Source: an uncultured Massilia sp. (GTDB taxonomy: Bacteria > Pseudomonadota > Gammaproteobacteria > Burkholderiales > Burkholderiaceae). From it: 13,727 nt of DNA. The position numbers and the translations under genes are program-made. Below the pieces are notes generated by a model. The model was not told the DNA's origin and did no database searches. It saw only the letters and a list, made by a program, of their open reading frames with translations. Shown in pieces: positions 7,095 through 13,727 of the stretch (positions within the stretch are counted from its first letter, which is position 1; every line of letters begins with the position of its first letter). The stretch is from the NCBI GenBank assembly GCA_946886065.1, contig CAMPHU010000121.1, positions 1-13,727 of the forward strand. Direction: 5' to 3'.

Positions 7095-7625
7095 TCAGGC
7101 GAAGTAAGGCGCGAGCGCCTGTTCGTAGGTGCCCTGGGCGCGCATCACGAGGTCGCACACTTCGCGCACGGCGCCGCGGCCGCCCGCATTGCGCGTCACG
7201 TAATGGGCGCGGTGCTGGACTTCCGGGTGGCCCGAGGGCACGGTGACCGCGAAGCCCACGCGCGTGAACAGCGGCAGGTCGATCACGTCGTCGCCGATGT
7301 AGCCGCACTCCTCCGGCGTCACGCCGGTCCTGGCGAGCAGCTCGGCGAAGCCGATGCGCTTGTCGTGGAAGCCCTGCCACACATGGGTGATGCCCAGGTC
7401 GGCCGCGCGCTTGACCACGATCGGCGAATTGCGCGCGCTGATGATGGCGGTCTGCACGCCGGTCTTGTTCAACAGCTGGATACCCAGGCCGTCGAGCACG
7501 TTGAAGGTCTTGGTGACTTCGCCGTCCGGGCCGTAGGTGAGGCTGCCGTCGGTGAGCACGCCGTCGACGTCGAAGATCATGACCTTCACGCGCTTGGCGC
7601 GTTCCATGTGTGCGAGCGGCAGCAT
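7095..7625 (-). CDS. kdsC: 3-deoxy-D-manno-octulosonate 8-phosphate phosphatase
   Basis: Cytoplasmic HAD-family phosphatase that converts Kdo-8-phosphate to Kdo, the sugar joining lipid A to the LPS core. The 176 residues form a capless (C0) HAD domain: nucleophile motif FDVDGVLTDG at 18-27 with Asp19 and Asp21, the ISAR segment at 62-65, Lys89, the metal-binding GDD at 111-113, and the KdsC-type tail NAGGRGAVRE at 146-155. The ATG at 7625 shares one base with the kdsD stop (TGATG); a second ATG at 7607 (MERAKRV) is possible. Translational coupling makes 7625 the better choice. It acts two steps after KdsD, with KdsA (not in this window) between them. Confidence 0.95.
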   Translation of the reverse strand: MLPLAHMERAKRVKVMIFDVDGVLTDGSLTYGPDGEVTKTFNVLDGLGIQLLNKTGVQTAIISARNSPIVVKRAADLGITHVWQGFHDKRIGFAELLARTGVTPEECGYIGDDVIDLPLFTRVGFAVTVPSGHPEVQHRAHYVTRNAGGRGAVREVCDLVMRAQGTYEQALAPYFA

Positions 7626-8623
7626 CAGATCACCTTGGCGCGGGTCAGGTCGTGGATGTGCAGGGCGCCGACCAGGCGGTCTTCCTCGTCCACCACGAGC
7701 ATCTGGTTGATGCGGAATTCTTCCATCACGGCGACGGCGTCCACGGCCAGCTGTTCCGGATGGATGCGGCGCGGGTTGGCGTGCATGACGTCGCGGATGG
7801 TCAGGTTCGAGAAGTCGTGCATGCGCTCGATCAGGCGGCGCAGGTCGCCGTCGGTGAACACGCCGATCGGGCGGTTGTCGGGGTCGACCACGGCGGTCAT
7901 GCCCATGCCCTTCTGCGTGATCTCGAGCAGGGCCTTGGCCAGCGGCACTTCCGGCGCCACGGCGGGAATTGCCGCACCGCTGCGCATCACGTCGCGCACG
8001 TGGGTCAGCAGGCGGCGGCCCAGGGCGCCGCCCGGGTGCGACAGCGCGAAGTCTTCCTCGCGAAAACCCCGCGCGTCCAGCAGCGCCACCGCCAGCGCGT
8101 CGCCCATGGCCAGGGTGACGGTGGTGCTGGTGGTCGGGGCCAGGTTCAGCGGGCAGGCTTCCTTGTCCACCGCGATGTTCAGGTGGATCTCGGCCAGCTT
8201 GGCCAGGCGCGAGGAGGGCTTGCCGGTCATGGCGATCACGTGCGTGCCCATGCGCTTGACGGCCGGCAGGATGTCGAGCAGCTCGCTGGACTCGCCGGAA
8301 TTCGAGATGGCGATGAACACATCGTTCGGCGTGACCATGCCCAGGTCGCCGTGCGCGGCTTCGCCCGGGTGCACGAACATGGCCGGGGTGCCGGTCGAGG
8401 CCAGGGTGGCGGCGATCTTGCGGCCGATGTGGCCGGACTTGCCCATGCCGGACACCACGACCCTGCCCTTGCAGGTATACAGCAGGTCGGCGGCGCGCAC
8501 GAAGCTGTCGTCGTCGCCCAGGCGCGCATGCAGCGCGCGGATCGCGTCGGCCTCGATGGCGAGGGTCTCGCGCCCCAGCTCCAGCATGCGCCTGGCCTGG
8601 TTCTCGTCAAAACTTTTCAGCAT
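7625..8623 (-). CDS. kdsD: D-arabinose 5-phosphate isomerase
   Basis: Interconverts ribulose 5-phosphate and arabinose 5-phosphate, the first committed step to Kdo for LPS. From 8623 it has 332 residues (E. coli KdsD 328). A sugar isomerase (SIS) domain covers about 40-175, with GMGKSGHIGRK at 59-69 and SNSGESSE at 107-114; Lys62, Glu114, Glu155 and His196 align by spacing with the four active-site residues reported for E. coli KdsD. HPGGALGRRLL at 196-206 leads to a pair of CBS domains at about 207-325. Another ATG lies 24 bases upstream (8647, MSVTDEKT), exactly where a transcript from the TATACT box at 8659-8654 would begin; neither start has a Shine-Dalgarno, so the true start is uncertain. 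First gene of the LPS-rpoN-hpf operon. Confidence 0.94.
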   Translation of the reverse strand: MLKSFDENQARRMLELGRETLAIEADAIRALHARLGDDDSFVRAADLLYTCKGRVVVSGMGKSGHIGRKIAATLASTGTPAMFVHPGEAAHGDLGMVTPNDVFIAISNSGESSELLDILPAVKRMGTHVIAMTGKPSSRLAKLAEIHLNIAVDKEACPLNLAPTTSTTVTLAMGDALAVALLDARGFREEDFALSHPGGALGRRLLTHVRDVMRSGAAIPAVAPEVPLAKALLEITQKGMGMTAVVDPDNRPIGVFTDGDLRRLIERMHDFSNLTIRDVMHANPRRIHPEQLAVDAVAVMEEFRINQMLVVDEEDRLVGALHIHDLTRAKVI

Positions 8624-8725
8624 TGTTTTTTCATCGGTTACACTCATACCGGAAGTATAAACGAATTGGGAAAGCAAAAAACTTGCCAGTCATAACAAAC
8701 AACAACATGGACCGAAACGGAGCCG
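8624..8725. promoter_or_regulatory. Divergent promoter region between kdsD and the kefB-like gene
   Basis: This AT-richer gap must hold the promoters for both divergent units. Toward kdsD, TATACT at 8659-8654 matches -10 in five of six positions, but no good -35 is seen at the right distance. Toward the antiporter, TTGCCA at 8683-8688 resembles a -35 but no convincing -10 follows. An ACGGAG Shine-Dalgarno at 8717-8722, three bases before ATG 8726, sets the antiporter start. Confidence 0.5.
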
Positions 8726-10705
8726 ATGCATTCCGGACTTGAACTGACCCTGCTCCTGCTGGGCTGCGCCGTGCTCGGCGTGGTCGCCTTCCGCATGCTG
8801 CACCTGCCGCCGATGCTCGGCTACCTCGCCGTCGGCGTGCTGATCGGCCCCCACGCCCTGGCCCTGGCCGACGACAGCCCCGCCACCCACGCACTGGCCG
8901 AATTCGGCGTCGTGTTCCTGATGTTCTCCATCGGCCTGGAGTTCTCCCTGGCCCAGCTCAAGGCGATGCGGCGCATCGTATTCGGGCTGGGTATGGCGCA
9001 AGTCGTATTGACAATCGTCGCCACGATGCTGTTCGGACAACTCGTCGCGATGCTGACGCCGCAGCTGAACATCAGCTGGCAGGCCGCCTTCGCCCTGGGC
9101 GGAGCCTTGGCGATGTCCTCGACCGCCATCGTGGTCAAGCTGATCACCGAGCGGCTCGAGCTCGAGAGCGAGCACGGCCGCCGCATCATCGGCATCCTGC
9201 TGTTCCAGGACCTGGCGGTGGTGCCGCTGCTGATCCTGATTCCTTCGCTGGCGCGCAATCCGGAAGACCTGCCGGCCACGCTCGGCCTGGCGGCCCTGAA
9301 GGCGGCCGCGGTGCTGGCCCTGCTGCTGTTCTTCGGCCAGAAGCTGATGCGGCGCTGGTTCACGGTGGTGGCCAAGCGCCGCTCGCAGGAGCTGTTCATG
9401 CTCAACCTGCTGCTGGTGACCCTGGGCGGCGCCTGGATCACCGAGCAGGCCGGCCTGTCGCTGGCACTGGGGGCCTTCGTGGCCGGCATGCTGATCTCGG
9501 AAACCCAGTACAAGCACCAGGTGGAAGAAGACATCAAGCCCTTCCGCGACGTGCTGCTCGGGCTGTTCTTCATCACCATCGGCATGCTGCTCGACCTGAA
9601 GATGGTGCTGGCCAACTGGTGGCTGGTGCTGGCCCTCCTGATCCTGCCGGTGCTGCTCAAATTCGCGCTGATCGCCGGCCTGGCCAAGCTGTTCGGCTCC
9701 TCGGACGGCGTCTCGATGCGCACCGGCCTGGCCCTGGCCCAGGCGGGCGAGTTCGGCTTCGTGCTGCTCAACCTGGCCTCGGATTCGAAGCTGATCGACC
9801 CCTTCCTGATGCAGCTGGTGCTGGCCTCGATGGTGCTGTCGATGCTGGCGGCGCCCTTCATGATCGCCAACATGGACAAGATCGTGATGAAGATCGCGGC
9901 CAACGAATGGATGATGCAGTCGCTGGCCCTGACCCAGCTGGCCACGCGCACCATGAAGACCCAGAAGCACGTGATCATTGCCGGCTTCGGACGCAGCGGC
10001 CAGAGCCTGGCGACCCTGCTGAGCGAGGAAAAGCTGCCCTGGTACGCGCTCGACCTGGACCCGGAGCGGGTGCAGGAAGCGCGCGCGGCCGGCGCCAACG
10101 TCTCCTACGGCGACGCCTCGCGCCGCGAAGCCCTGATCGCGGCGGGCATCAACCGCGCCAGCGCGCTGGTGATCACCTTCGCCGACACCCGCCTGGCGCT
10201 CAAGCTGCTGCACCTGGCGCACGAGCTTGCGCCGAACCTGCCGGTGATCGTGCGCAGCCACGACGACAGCGACCTCGATCTGCTCAAGGCCGCCGGGGCC
10301 ACCGAAGTGGTGCCGGAAGCGCTGGAGAGCAGCCTGATGCTGGCTTCGCACGCGCTGGTGATGCTGGGTGTGCCGCTGCGGCGCGTGGTGCACCGGGTGC
10401 AGGCCGCGCGCGATGAACGCTATGCGGCGCTGCGCGGCTACTTCCACGGTTCGGGCGACATCACCGACGATCCGGAGCACACCTATGTGCGCCTGCATTC
10501 TGTGACCCTGCCCGAGGGCGCGGGCGCGATCGGCAAGACCCTGGCCGAGCTGCGCCTGGATGAAGTGGGCGCGGAAGTGACGGCCCTGCGCCGCGGCGGA
10601 GAGAAGCTCGAGGCGGGGCCGGAAACGGTGCTGGACGCTGGCGACGTGGTGGTGCTGCGCGGCGAGGGCGAGTCGGTCGGCCGGGCCGAGGCCCGGCTGG
10701 TCTGA
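8726..10705 (+). CDS. KefB/KefC/YbaL-type monovalent cation:proton antiporter (CPA2) with C-terminal RCK domains
   Basis: Inner-membrane CPA2-family protein, predicted to exchange K+ or Na+ for protons or to serve as a gated K+ efflux system. In 659 residues, about 1-395 hold 12 or so hydrophobic helices, including the transport motif LFQDLAVVPLL at 159-169 (Asp162). The loop HQVEEDIKPF at 264-273 resembles the regulatory loop between channel and RCK domain contacts in E. coli KefC. A TrkA-N (RCK) Rossmann domain spans about 412-530 with IAGFGRSG at 418-425, and a TrkA-C domain about 585-657. Start ATG 8726 is supported by ACGGAG. No kefF/kefG ancillary flavoprotein gene is adjacent, so YbaL-like or glutathione-independent control is possible. 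Being divergent from kdsD is a recurrent betaproteobacterial arrangement. Ion and physiological role cannot be fixed from sequence. Confidence 0.9.
   Translation: MHSGLELTLLLLGCAVLGVVAFRMLHLPPMLGYLAVGVLIGPHALALADDSPATHALAEFGVVFLMFSIGLEFSLAQLKAMRRIVFGLGMAQVVLTIVATMLFGQLVAMLTPQLNISWQAAFALGGALAMSSTAIVVKLITERLELESEHGRRIIGILLFQDLAVVPLLILIPSLARNPEDLPATLGLAALKAAAVLALLLFFGQKLMRRWFTVVAKRRSQELFMLNLLLVTLGGAWITEQAGLSLALGAFVAGMLISETQYKHQVEEDIKPFRDVLLGLFFITIGMLLDLKMVLANWWLVLALLILPVLLKFALIAGLAKLFGSSDGVSMRTGLALAQAGEFGFVLLNLASDSKLIDPFLMQLVLASMVLSMLAAPFMIANMDKIVMKIAANEWMMQSLALTQLATRTMKTQKHVIIAGFGRSGQSLATLLSEEKLPWYALDLDPERVQEARAAGANVSYGDASRREALIAAGINRASALVITFADTRLALKLLHLAHELAPNLPVIVRSHDDSDLDLLKAAGATEVVPEALESSLMLASHALVMLGVPLRRVVHRVQAARDERYAALRGYFHGSGDITDDPEHTYVRLHSVTLPEGAGAIGKTLAELRLDEVGAEVTALRRGGEKLEAGPETVLDAGDVVVLRGEGESVGRAEARLV
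10680..10697. other. GC-rich hairpin at the end of the antiporter gene
   Basis: GCCGGGC (10680-10686) pairs perfectly with GCCCGGC (10691-10697) around CGAG, inside the last codons of the antiporter gene. The convergent cyclase gene ends only seven bases past the antiporter stop, so there is almost no room for separate terminators. No T-tract follows; it may aid transcript ending on either strand or be mere GC-rich coincidence. Confidence 0.3.
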
Positions 10706-10712
10706 ACCCGGC

Positions 10713-11831
10713 TCAGGCGATCGTCACGACCTTGTTGCGGCCTCCCGCCTTGGCCTGGTAGAGGGCCGCATCGGCGGTCGCCACCAGGTCCTGGGCCACG
10801 CCCTCGATGGCGTGGTCGCGCTCGAAGTCCGACAGCGCCGCCACGCCGATCGACACCGTCACCGCCACCTGCTCGCCGGTGCTCAAATCCACCGGCTGCC
10901 CGGCCACGCTGGCGCGGATGCGCTGGGCCACCATGCTGGCCGCCTCCAGGTCGGCGTCGATCAGGAGCACCACGAATTCCTCGCCGCCGAAGCGCCCCAG
11001 CGCGTCGGACATGCGCAGCTCGGCCTTGATGCGCGCGGACACCTCGCGCAGCACGTCGTCGCCGCCCTGGTGGCCGACCGTGTCGTTGACGCGCTTGAAA
11101 TGGTCGATGTCGATGTACATGCAGGACAGCCTGTAGCCCTGGCGCCGCGCGCGCCCGATCTCCTCCAGCAGGCGGCGGTCCATGTAGCGGCGGTTGTAGA
11201 CGCCGGTGAGCGAGTCGGTCAGGCCGATGTACTTCAGCATCTCGTTGCTGATCACGTTCTCCAGGCAGATCGCGATGATCGAGCCCATGTGTTCGACGAA
11301 ATCGGTGCCCAGGTTCGGCGTGAAGCGGTTCGGGTCGAGGCTGCCCAGGTTCAGGCTGCCGATCAGGCGCGTGTTGCGCATCAGCGGCACCAGGGCCACG
11401 CTCTGCAGCCCGGCTGGCGGATGCGGGAACATGGCGCAGTGCTGGGCCGGCGCGTAGGCCCCCAGCAGCGGACGCAGGCGCTTGCCGCCCGCCAGGTCGA
11501 AGCCCAGCTCCACCGCCTGCTCGCAGAACAGCAGGTTCGGGAACTGCTCGAAATCCACGCCCAGCTTGTGCATGACGGTGTAGATGTCGGCTTCCTCGTC
11601 CACCAGCGACAGCGTGACGATGTCCAGCTCGGAAATCACGGGCAAGGTGCGGAAGATGGTGCTGACCAGCTCGGGAAAACTGCCGGCGCCCACGATCTGC
11701 AGGTCGAAGGCCTGGTGGCGGCACATGATCTCGTGGTTGCGCTCCGCCTGTTCGATCAGGTAGGCCATGCGCGCGCGCAGGGTTTCGTTTTCCGCCATCA
11801 GTTCTCGCGTCAACGCGTCTGGCTCGTGCAT
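10713..11831 (-). CDS. Diguanylate cyclase with N-terminal coiled coil and DUF484/GAF-like sensor
   Basis: Soluble GGDEF enzyme predicted to make cyclic di-GMP from two GTP. Of 372 residues, about 5-38 form a charged helix (ALTRELMAENETLRARMAYL), about 45-195 a GAF-like region resembling DUF484, and about 203-372 the GGDEF domain. Catalytic features are intact: DSLTG at 206-210, metal ligand Asp241 in YIDIDHFKRVND, and GGEEF at 282-286. An inhibitory site RxxD (Arg273-Met-Ser-Asp276) lies five residues before GGEEF, so product inhibition is expected. No membrane helix or signal peptide is seen, so the sensor is cytoplasmic. The start at 11831 has AAAGGAA at 11843-11837; another ATG at 11861 lacks one. 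The gene is convergent with the antiporter and separated from the MOSC gene by a terminator, so it is probably a single-gene unit. The sensed signal is unknown. Confidence 0.9.
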   Translation of the reverse strand: MHEPDALTRELMAENETLRARMAYLIEQAERNHEIMCRHQAFDLQIVGAGSFPELVSTIFRTLPVISELDIVTLSLVDEEADIYTVMHKLGVDFEQFPNLLFCEQAVELGFDLAGGKRLRPLLGAYAPAQHCAMFPHPPAGLQSVALVPLMRNTRLIGSLNLGSLDPNRFTPNLGTDFVEHMGSIIAICLENVISNEMLKYIGLTDSLTGVYNRRYMDRRLLEEIGRARRQGYRLSCMYIDIDHFKRVNDTVGHQGGDDVLREVSARIKAELRMSDALGRFGGEEFVVLLIDADLEAASMVAQRIRASVAGQPVDLSTGEQVAVTVSIGVAALSDFERDHAIEGVAQDLVATADAALYQAKAGGRNKVVTIA

Positions 11832-11882
11832 GGGAATTCCTTTCAGCAATACCCGTAACATTACGCCATCCTTCACCGCTTG

Positions 11883-11910
11883 GAAACGAAAAGCGCCCCG
11901 GGAGGGGCGC
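11883..11910 (-). terminator. Intrinsic terminator after the MOSC gene
   Basis: On the minus strand a perfect 7-bp GC stem GCGCCCC/GGGGCGC (11910-11904 and 11899-11893) with a 4-base loop is followed by TTTTCGTTT. It lies between the MOSC stop (11966) and the cyclase start and separates the two transcription units. Confidence 0.85.
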
Positions 11911-11965
11911 AGCGTAGGCGAATTTGCGACACCTGTTATGGCCTTGTCAACAGCCGCCGGGAGGA

Positions 11966-12811
11966 TCAGAAAGCGATGCTGGCGTCCAGTTCCTGGCCGA
12001 CGCGCAGCACCTGGCCGGCACCCTCCTGGACGATGCAGTTCATGCCCATGCACACGGCGCCTTCCATGCGCGGATTGGCGCGGTAGGCCTGGAGGATGTC
12101 GAGCGGATCGGGGCCGGGAATGCCGGTGGCCTGGTCGATGGCGGGAATCGGGCAGCGCGCGCAGGGCTTGACCGGGCGCAGGGACAGGCCATCCGCTGCG
12201 AAGGCTTCGACGAAATCCTCCTCGAACGCTTCGATGCCCTCGACCACGAGGTTCGGGCGGAAGCGGTTCATCGGCAGCGGCGCACGGCCGGCGGCCACGA
12301 GTTTCGCGTTCAGGTCGTCGAGCGAAGCCTGGCCGATCAGGAGCAGCGGGTAGCCGTCGGCGAAGCGCGTCTCCGATGGCGTGCCGCCGGTCCACTTGGT
12401 GCTGGTGGGACGGTGCACGTCCGGGCGGAAGCGCACCAGGCGGCAGGCGCCCTGGATGGCGTCGGCGAACCAGGCCGCGGCGGCGTCGCCACAATCGGCT
12501 GCGGGCACGCTGTGATCCCAGATCTGCACCTGCAAGCTGGCGGCGGCGGCGTCGTGCGCCAAGGGCAGGCGCAGCGCCGGCATGCCGGGCGCCTCGACCA
12601 CCAGGGCGTCGCCGTCGACGCGCGGCGTGATCAAGGCCATGCGCGGGTGCTCGCGCTGGGTCAGGAACTGCCCTTCGCGCGTGACCAGCATCCATTCGCG
12701 GTCGTGCACGCCCTCCGCCACCAGGCCGGACAGCGCCAGCGTGGCCTGCGGCACGGACAGGCCGGCGCAGGATTTGATCGGATAGACGACGAGTTCGGTC
12801 AGGGTGGCCAT
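11966..12811 (-). CDS. MOSC domain-containing protein (YcbX/mARC-like molybdenum cofactor sulfurase family)
   Basis: Predicted molybdenum-cofactor enzyme of the MOSC family; characterised relatives (E. coli YcbX, mammalian mARC) reduce N-hydroxylated compounds. In 281 residues, about 1-120 form the MOSC_N beta-barrel (LTELVVYPIKSCAGLSV) and about 135-278 the MOSC domain with FADGYPLLLIG at 150-160, NRFRPNLVVEG at 182-192 and the Cys motif KPCARCPI at 215-222. Cys220 aligns with the cysteine that binds molybdenum in mARC. It lacks the C-terminal 2Fe-2S ferredoxin domain of YcbX, so an outside electron donor would be needed. Start ATG 12811 puts the family N-terminus in place; an upstream frame to 12853 would add an unrelated 14 residues. 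It follows the metallo-beta-lactamase gene after 47 bases and is probably co-transcribed; a strong terminator follows. Confidence 0.88.
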   Translation of the reverse strand: MATLTELVVYPIKSCAGLSVPQATLALSGLVAEGVHDREWMLVTREGQFLTQREHPRMALITPRVDGDALVVEAPGMPALRLPLAHDAAAASLQVQIWDHSVPAADCGDAAAAWFADAIQGACRLVRFRPDVHRPTSTKWTGGTPSETRFADGYPLLLIGQASLDDLNAKLVAAGRAPLPMNRFRPNLVVEGIEAFEEDFVEAFAADGLSLRPVKPCARCPIPAIDQATGIPGPDPLDILQAYRANPRMEGAVCMGMNCIVQEGAGQVLRVGQELDASIAF

Positions 12812-12858
12812 GCGGGATGCGAGTGCGGTGAAAGACCGCCAGTATGGCAGCAATCGGC

Positions 12859-13727
12859 TCAGCGTGCGGCGGTGGCCGCCCTCGCCTTCTCGTCCCGTTC
12901 ACGCTGCAGGCGCGCCTCGAAGTTGCGGCTGGCCGAAGCGGCAAGCTTGCGGCAGCCTTCCGGATCCACGAAGGGATTGGCGCCGGCCGTCTTCGCGGCC
13001 GCCTTGCCGAACAGGTCGCTGAAGGACGGATGGGCCGTGACCAGCACGTCGCACTTCAGGCTGGCGACGCGGGCGATGGTCTTGCGGAAGCCCCCGCTCA
13101 GGTCCGGATGGGTGGCGTCGCCGCTGTAGTAGAAGCCGTCGGCCGAGACGGCCGTGAGGCTGTCGGCGTAGACGATGGTCGCGCACTTGCCCTGCTCGCA
13201 GGATTCCCAGCTCCAGCTGGTGCCGCCCGGCGTATGGCCCGGCGTGTAGTGCACGGTCAGGCGCAGCGGTCCCACCGAAACGCTCTTGCCGTCGGCGATT
13301 TCCTTCACCTCGGCGACCTTGGGAATGACAATGCGTTCCTTGGGGTCGTACTGCGGATCGTCGGTGCCCGGCGTGCCGTCGCGCAGCACCTGGGCCGCGT
13401 GCGGGCTGGCGACCACGGCCGCGCCGCTGGCGCGCTGCAGTTCGGCGATGGCGCCGGCGTGGTCAAAGTGCGGATGCGAATTGACGATCAGCTTGATGTC
13501 CTGCACGCGGAAGCCCAGCGCCTCGATGTTCTTGCGGATCAGGGAAGCGGATTGCGGCAGCGCGCCGTCGAGCAGGACATGGCCTTCGGGTCCGGTGACG
13601 AGCAGCGCCGACAGCCCGGCGGTGCCCACGTACCAGGTGTCGCCGTGGACGTTGAAGGGCGCCACGGGCTTGTTCCACTCCTCGCACATCGAGCACTTGA
13701 CCGCATCGCCGGCAAAGGCCGGAACCA
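12859..13727 (-). CDS. Subclass B3 metallo-beta-lactamase, 5' end beyond window
   Basis: Exported zinc hydrolase of the B3 subclass, expected to open beta-lactam rings including carbapenems, though some B3 relatives have other lactone or ester substrates. The frame stays open to the right edge. Upstream of the first visible ATG (13689) it encodes VPAFAGDAVKCS, which reads as a signal-peptide end with cleavage after AFA, so the gene is cut by the window and 13689 is not the start. Counting from that internal Met, zinc ligands are His72, His74, Asp76, His77 (HPHFDH), His152 (TPGHTPGG) and His220 (VTAHPS), equal to BBL 116, 118, 120, 121, 196 and 263, all present. Cys213 and Cys246 match the conserved B3 disulfide. 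WNKPVAPFNVHGDTWYVG near the mature N-terminus is typical of B3 enzymes from Massilia and Janthinobacterium. No mobile element is seen, so it looks intrinsic. Confidence 0.92.
   Translation of the reverse strand, partial: VPAFAGDAVKCSMCEEWNKPVAPFNVHGDTWYVGTAGLSALLVTGPEGHVLLDGALPQSASLIRKNIEALGFRVQDIKLIVNSHPHFDHAGAIAELQRASGAAVVASPHAAQVLRDGTPGTDDPQYDPKERIVIPKVAEVKEIADGKSVSVGPLRLTVHYTPGHTPGGTSWSWESCEQGKCATIVYADSLTAVSADGFYYSGDATHPDLSGGFRKTIARVASLKCDVLVTAHPSFSDLFGKAAAKTAGANPFVDPEGCRKLAASASRNFEARLQRERDEKARAATAAR

Noticed and set aside
8690..10498. 602-codon antisense open frame opposite the antiporter gene
   Set aside because: Very Gln/His-rich product typical of the reverse strand of Leu/Ala-rich coding DNA; the plus-strand product has clear CPA2 and RCK motifs.
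12815..12845. Small hairpin (GCGGT-CTTTC-ACCGC) between the lactamase and MOSC genes as a terminator
   Set aside because: Only five base pairs and no T-tract; too weak to call.
11862..12944. Upstream extension of the cyclase frame through the MOSC gene (743 codons in all)
   Set aside because: The extra N-terminal part is Arg/Pro-rich shadow sequence of the MOSC gene and crosses a strong terminator; the cyclase has a good Shine-Dalgarno before 11831.
12859..13689. Lactamase gene starting at the first in-frame ATG (13689)
   Set aside because: The frame continues upstream with a signal-peptide-like VPAFAGDAVKCS to the window edge; an exported B3 enzyme starting at MCEEW would lack its signal peptide.

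Overview
The window looks like chromosomal DNA of a high-GC betaproteobacterium, most likely family Oxalobacteraceae (Massilia/Janthinobacterium-like). The basis is family knowledge: the linkage of a KefB-type antiporter, kdsD, kdsC, lptC, lptA, lptB, rpoN and hpf, the presence of hprK with rapZ, and a subclass B3 metallo-beta-lactamase whose N-terminus resembles enzymes from that family. The species cannot be settled from sequence alone. No IS element, prophage, tRNA, rRNA or CRISPR array is visible. Coding density is high and all genes look intact except the one cut by the right edge.

Layout. (1) 1-1901, plus strand: hprK and rapZ, two P-loop proteins tied to the nitrogen-related PTS branch. 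(2) 1902-3194: a 15-bp perfect palindrome, then a minus-strand 3-hydroxyisobutyryl-CoA hydrolase-like gene convergent with rapZ. (3) 3143-8650, minus strand: a compact operon kdsD-kdsC-lptC-lptA-lptB-rpoN-hpf with overlapping or nearly touching genes, closed by a good intrinsic terminator. It makes a Kdo precursor (KdsD, KdsC), builds the periplasmic and ATPase parts of the LPS export bridge (LptC, LptA, LptB), and supplies sigma-54 and a ribosome hibernation factor. (4) 8726-10705, plus strand: a KefB/YbaL-type cation:proton antiporter divergent from kdsD. (5) 10713-11831, minus: a diguanylate cyclase with a DUF484/GAF-like sensor region, convergent with the antiporter. (6) 11883-13727, minus: an exported B3 metallo-beta-lactamase (5' end outside the window) followed by a MOSC-domain oxidoreductase and a strong terminator.

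Most of this is ordinary core genome. The most noteworthy points are these. The usual rpoN-hpf-ptsN-hprK-rapZ run is broken: hprK-rapZ face the opposite way and ptsN is not beside hpf, which a single inversion would explain. A sharp fall in GC covers hpf and the 3' third of rpoN, right beside the proposed breakpoint. rapZ has a promoter-like sequence placed so that its transcript would be leaderless, and it lacks the basic C-terminal tail that binds sRNA in E. coli. A 9-bp inverted repeat sits over the start of the acyl-CoA hydrolase gene. I found no convincing evidence for a wholly new multi-gene system.
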